From assembly GCA_038373885.1 (NCBI GenBank), contig JAWZYV010001839.1, forward strand, positions 310,001 to 374,000: a stretch of DNA of 64,000 nucleotides, read 5' to 3'. This document shows, in pieces, positions 63,863 through 64,000 of the stretch (position 1 is its first letter; the number at the start of each line of letters is the position of its first letter). The notes beneath the pieces were generated by a model. It was not told where the DNA came from. It did not search any database and saw only the letters and a program-made list of their open reading frames with translations. Position numbers and translations under genes: made by a program. This DNA comes from Cheiracanthium punctorium (lineage: Eukaryota > Arthropoda > Arachnida > Araneae > Cheiracanthiidae).

Positions 63863-64000
63863 TTCACATACATATTAATGACCATGTCATTTTATCTCTC
63901 ACCCCTTTTATTGAAAATTGTCCGAAAAATGTGACATAAAAATGCGACATAATTTTACATATATTTAAATACTATTAGTTCACAGCAGCTTTAATCTATT
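63863..64000 (-). repeat. Inverted partner of 58232-58412, cut by window end
   Basis: It contains CATGTCATTTTATCTCTCAC, TTGAAAATTGTCCG, AAATGCGACATAA and CAGCAGCTTTAATCTATT in the reverse order and orientation of the first copy. The element continues past the window. Confidence 0.85.

Noticed and set aside
1..64000. CRISPR arrays, bacterial operons, rRNA genes
   Set aside because: Looked for regularly spaced short identical repeats, Shine-Dalgarno-type gene packing and rRNA signatures; none are present, and the sequence is eukaryotic.

Overview
This is an AT-rich animal nuclear window, almost certainly from an arthropod. The mobile-element mix (BEL/Pao, Gypsy, a Copia remnant, Tc1, Tc3-like, mariner, Helitron, hAT and pogo-like MITEs, tRNA-type SINEs) and the repeats with internal TTGGCGA motifs suggest a chelicerate, probably a spider; the species is inferred, not shown. 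There is no bacterial, organellar or CRISPR content. Most of the 64 kb is intergenic or intronic sequence full of decayed mobile elements.

The best host gene is split across 32835-56963 on the + strand and has no long ORF. It has a TATA box at 32741, a signal-peptide exon, four very short exons (50, 30, 48 and 57 nt) and a terminal coding exon with a poly(A) signal at 57052. All splice sites are canonical, and the five junctions keep one frame of 132 codons. Exons 3-5 are all multiples of three with phase 0 on both sides, so any can be skipped without a frameshift. This resembles the micro-exon genes of flatworms and is the main candidate novelty. A second possible secreted-protein gene is hinted at on the - strand by a terminal exon at 26017-26172.

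Left third (1-20 kb): a Tc3-like TIR transposon (2745-3548), Gypsy and BEL/Pao scraps (4030-5326), copy A of a long interspersed repeat (6049-7017), a wrecked Gypsy element on the - strand (about 8100-11255) holding a 51-bp-arm perfect palindrome, a broken Tc1 element (14601-15983), and several degenerate tandem tracts (16190-19800). Middle (20-40 kb): a hAT MITE, a long gene-poor AT-rich stretch with two CRE-like sites, a tandem duplication, the - strand terminal exon, a Tc3-like transposase remnant, a mariner deletion derivative, and the start of the host gene with SINE, hAT, pogo-like and Helitron insertions in its first two introns.

Right third (40-64 kb): intron 4 carries an 8.06-kb BEL/Pao retrotransposon (40668-48727) with matching LTRs and a 5-bp target duplication. 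Its pol has an in-frame loss of RNase H and is interrupted by copy B of the long repeat. Two SINEs with target duplications follow, then foldback elements and host exons 5 and 6. Downstream lie a Copia remnant, copy C of the long repeat with a 100-bp palindromic MITE inside it, a 145-165-bp tandem array, a second hAT MITE, and an inverted repeat that runs off the window end.
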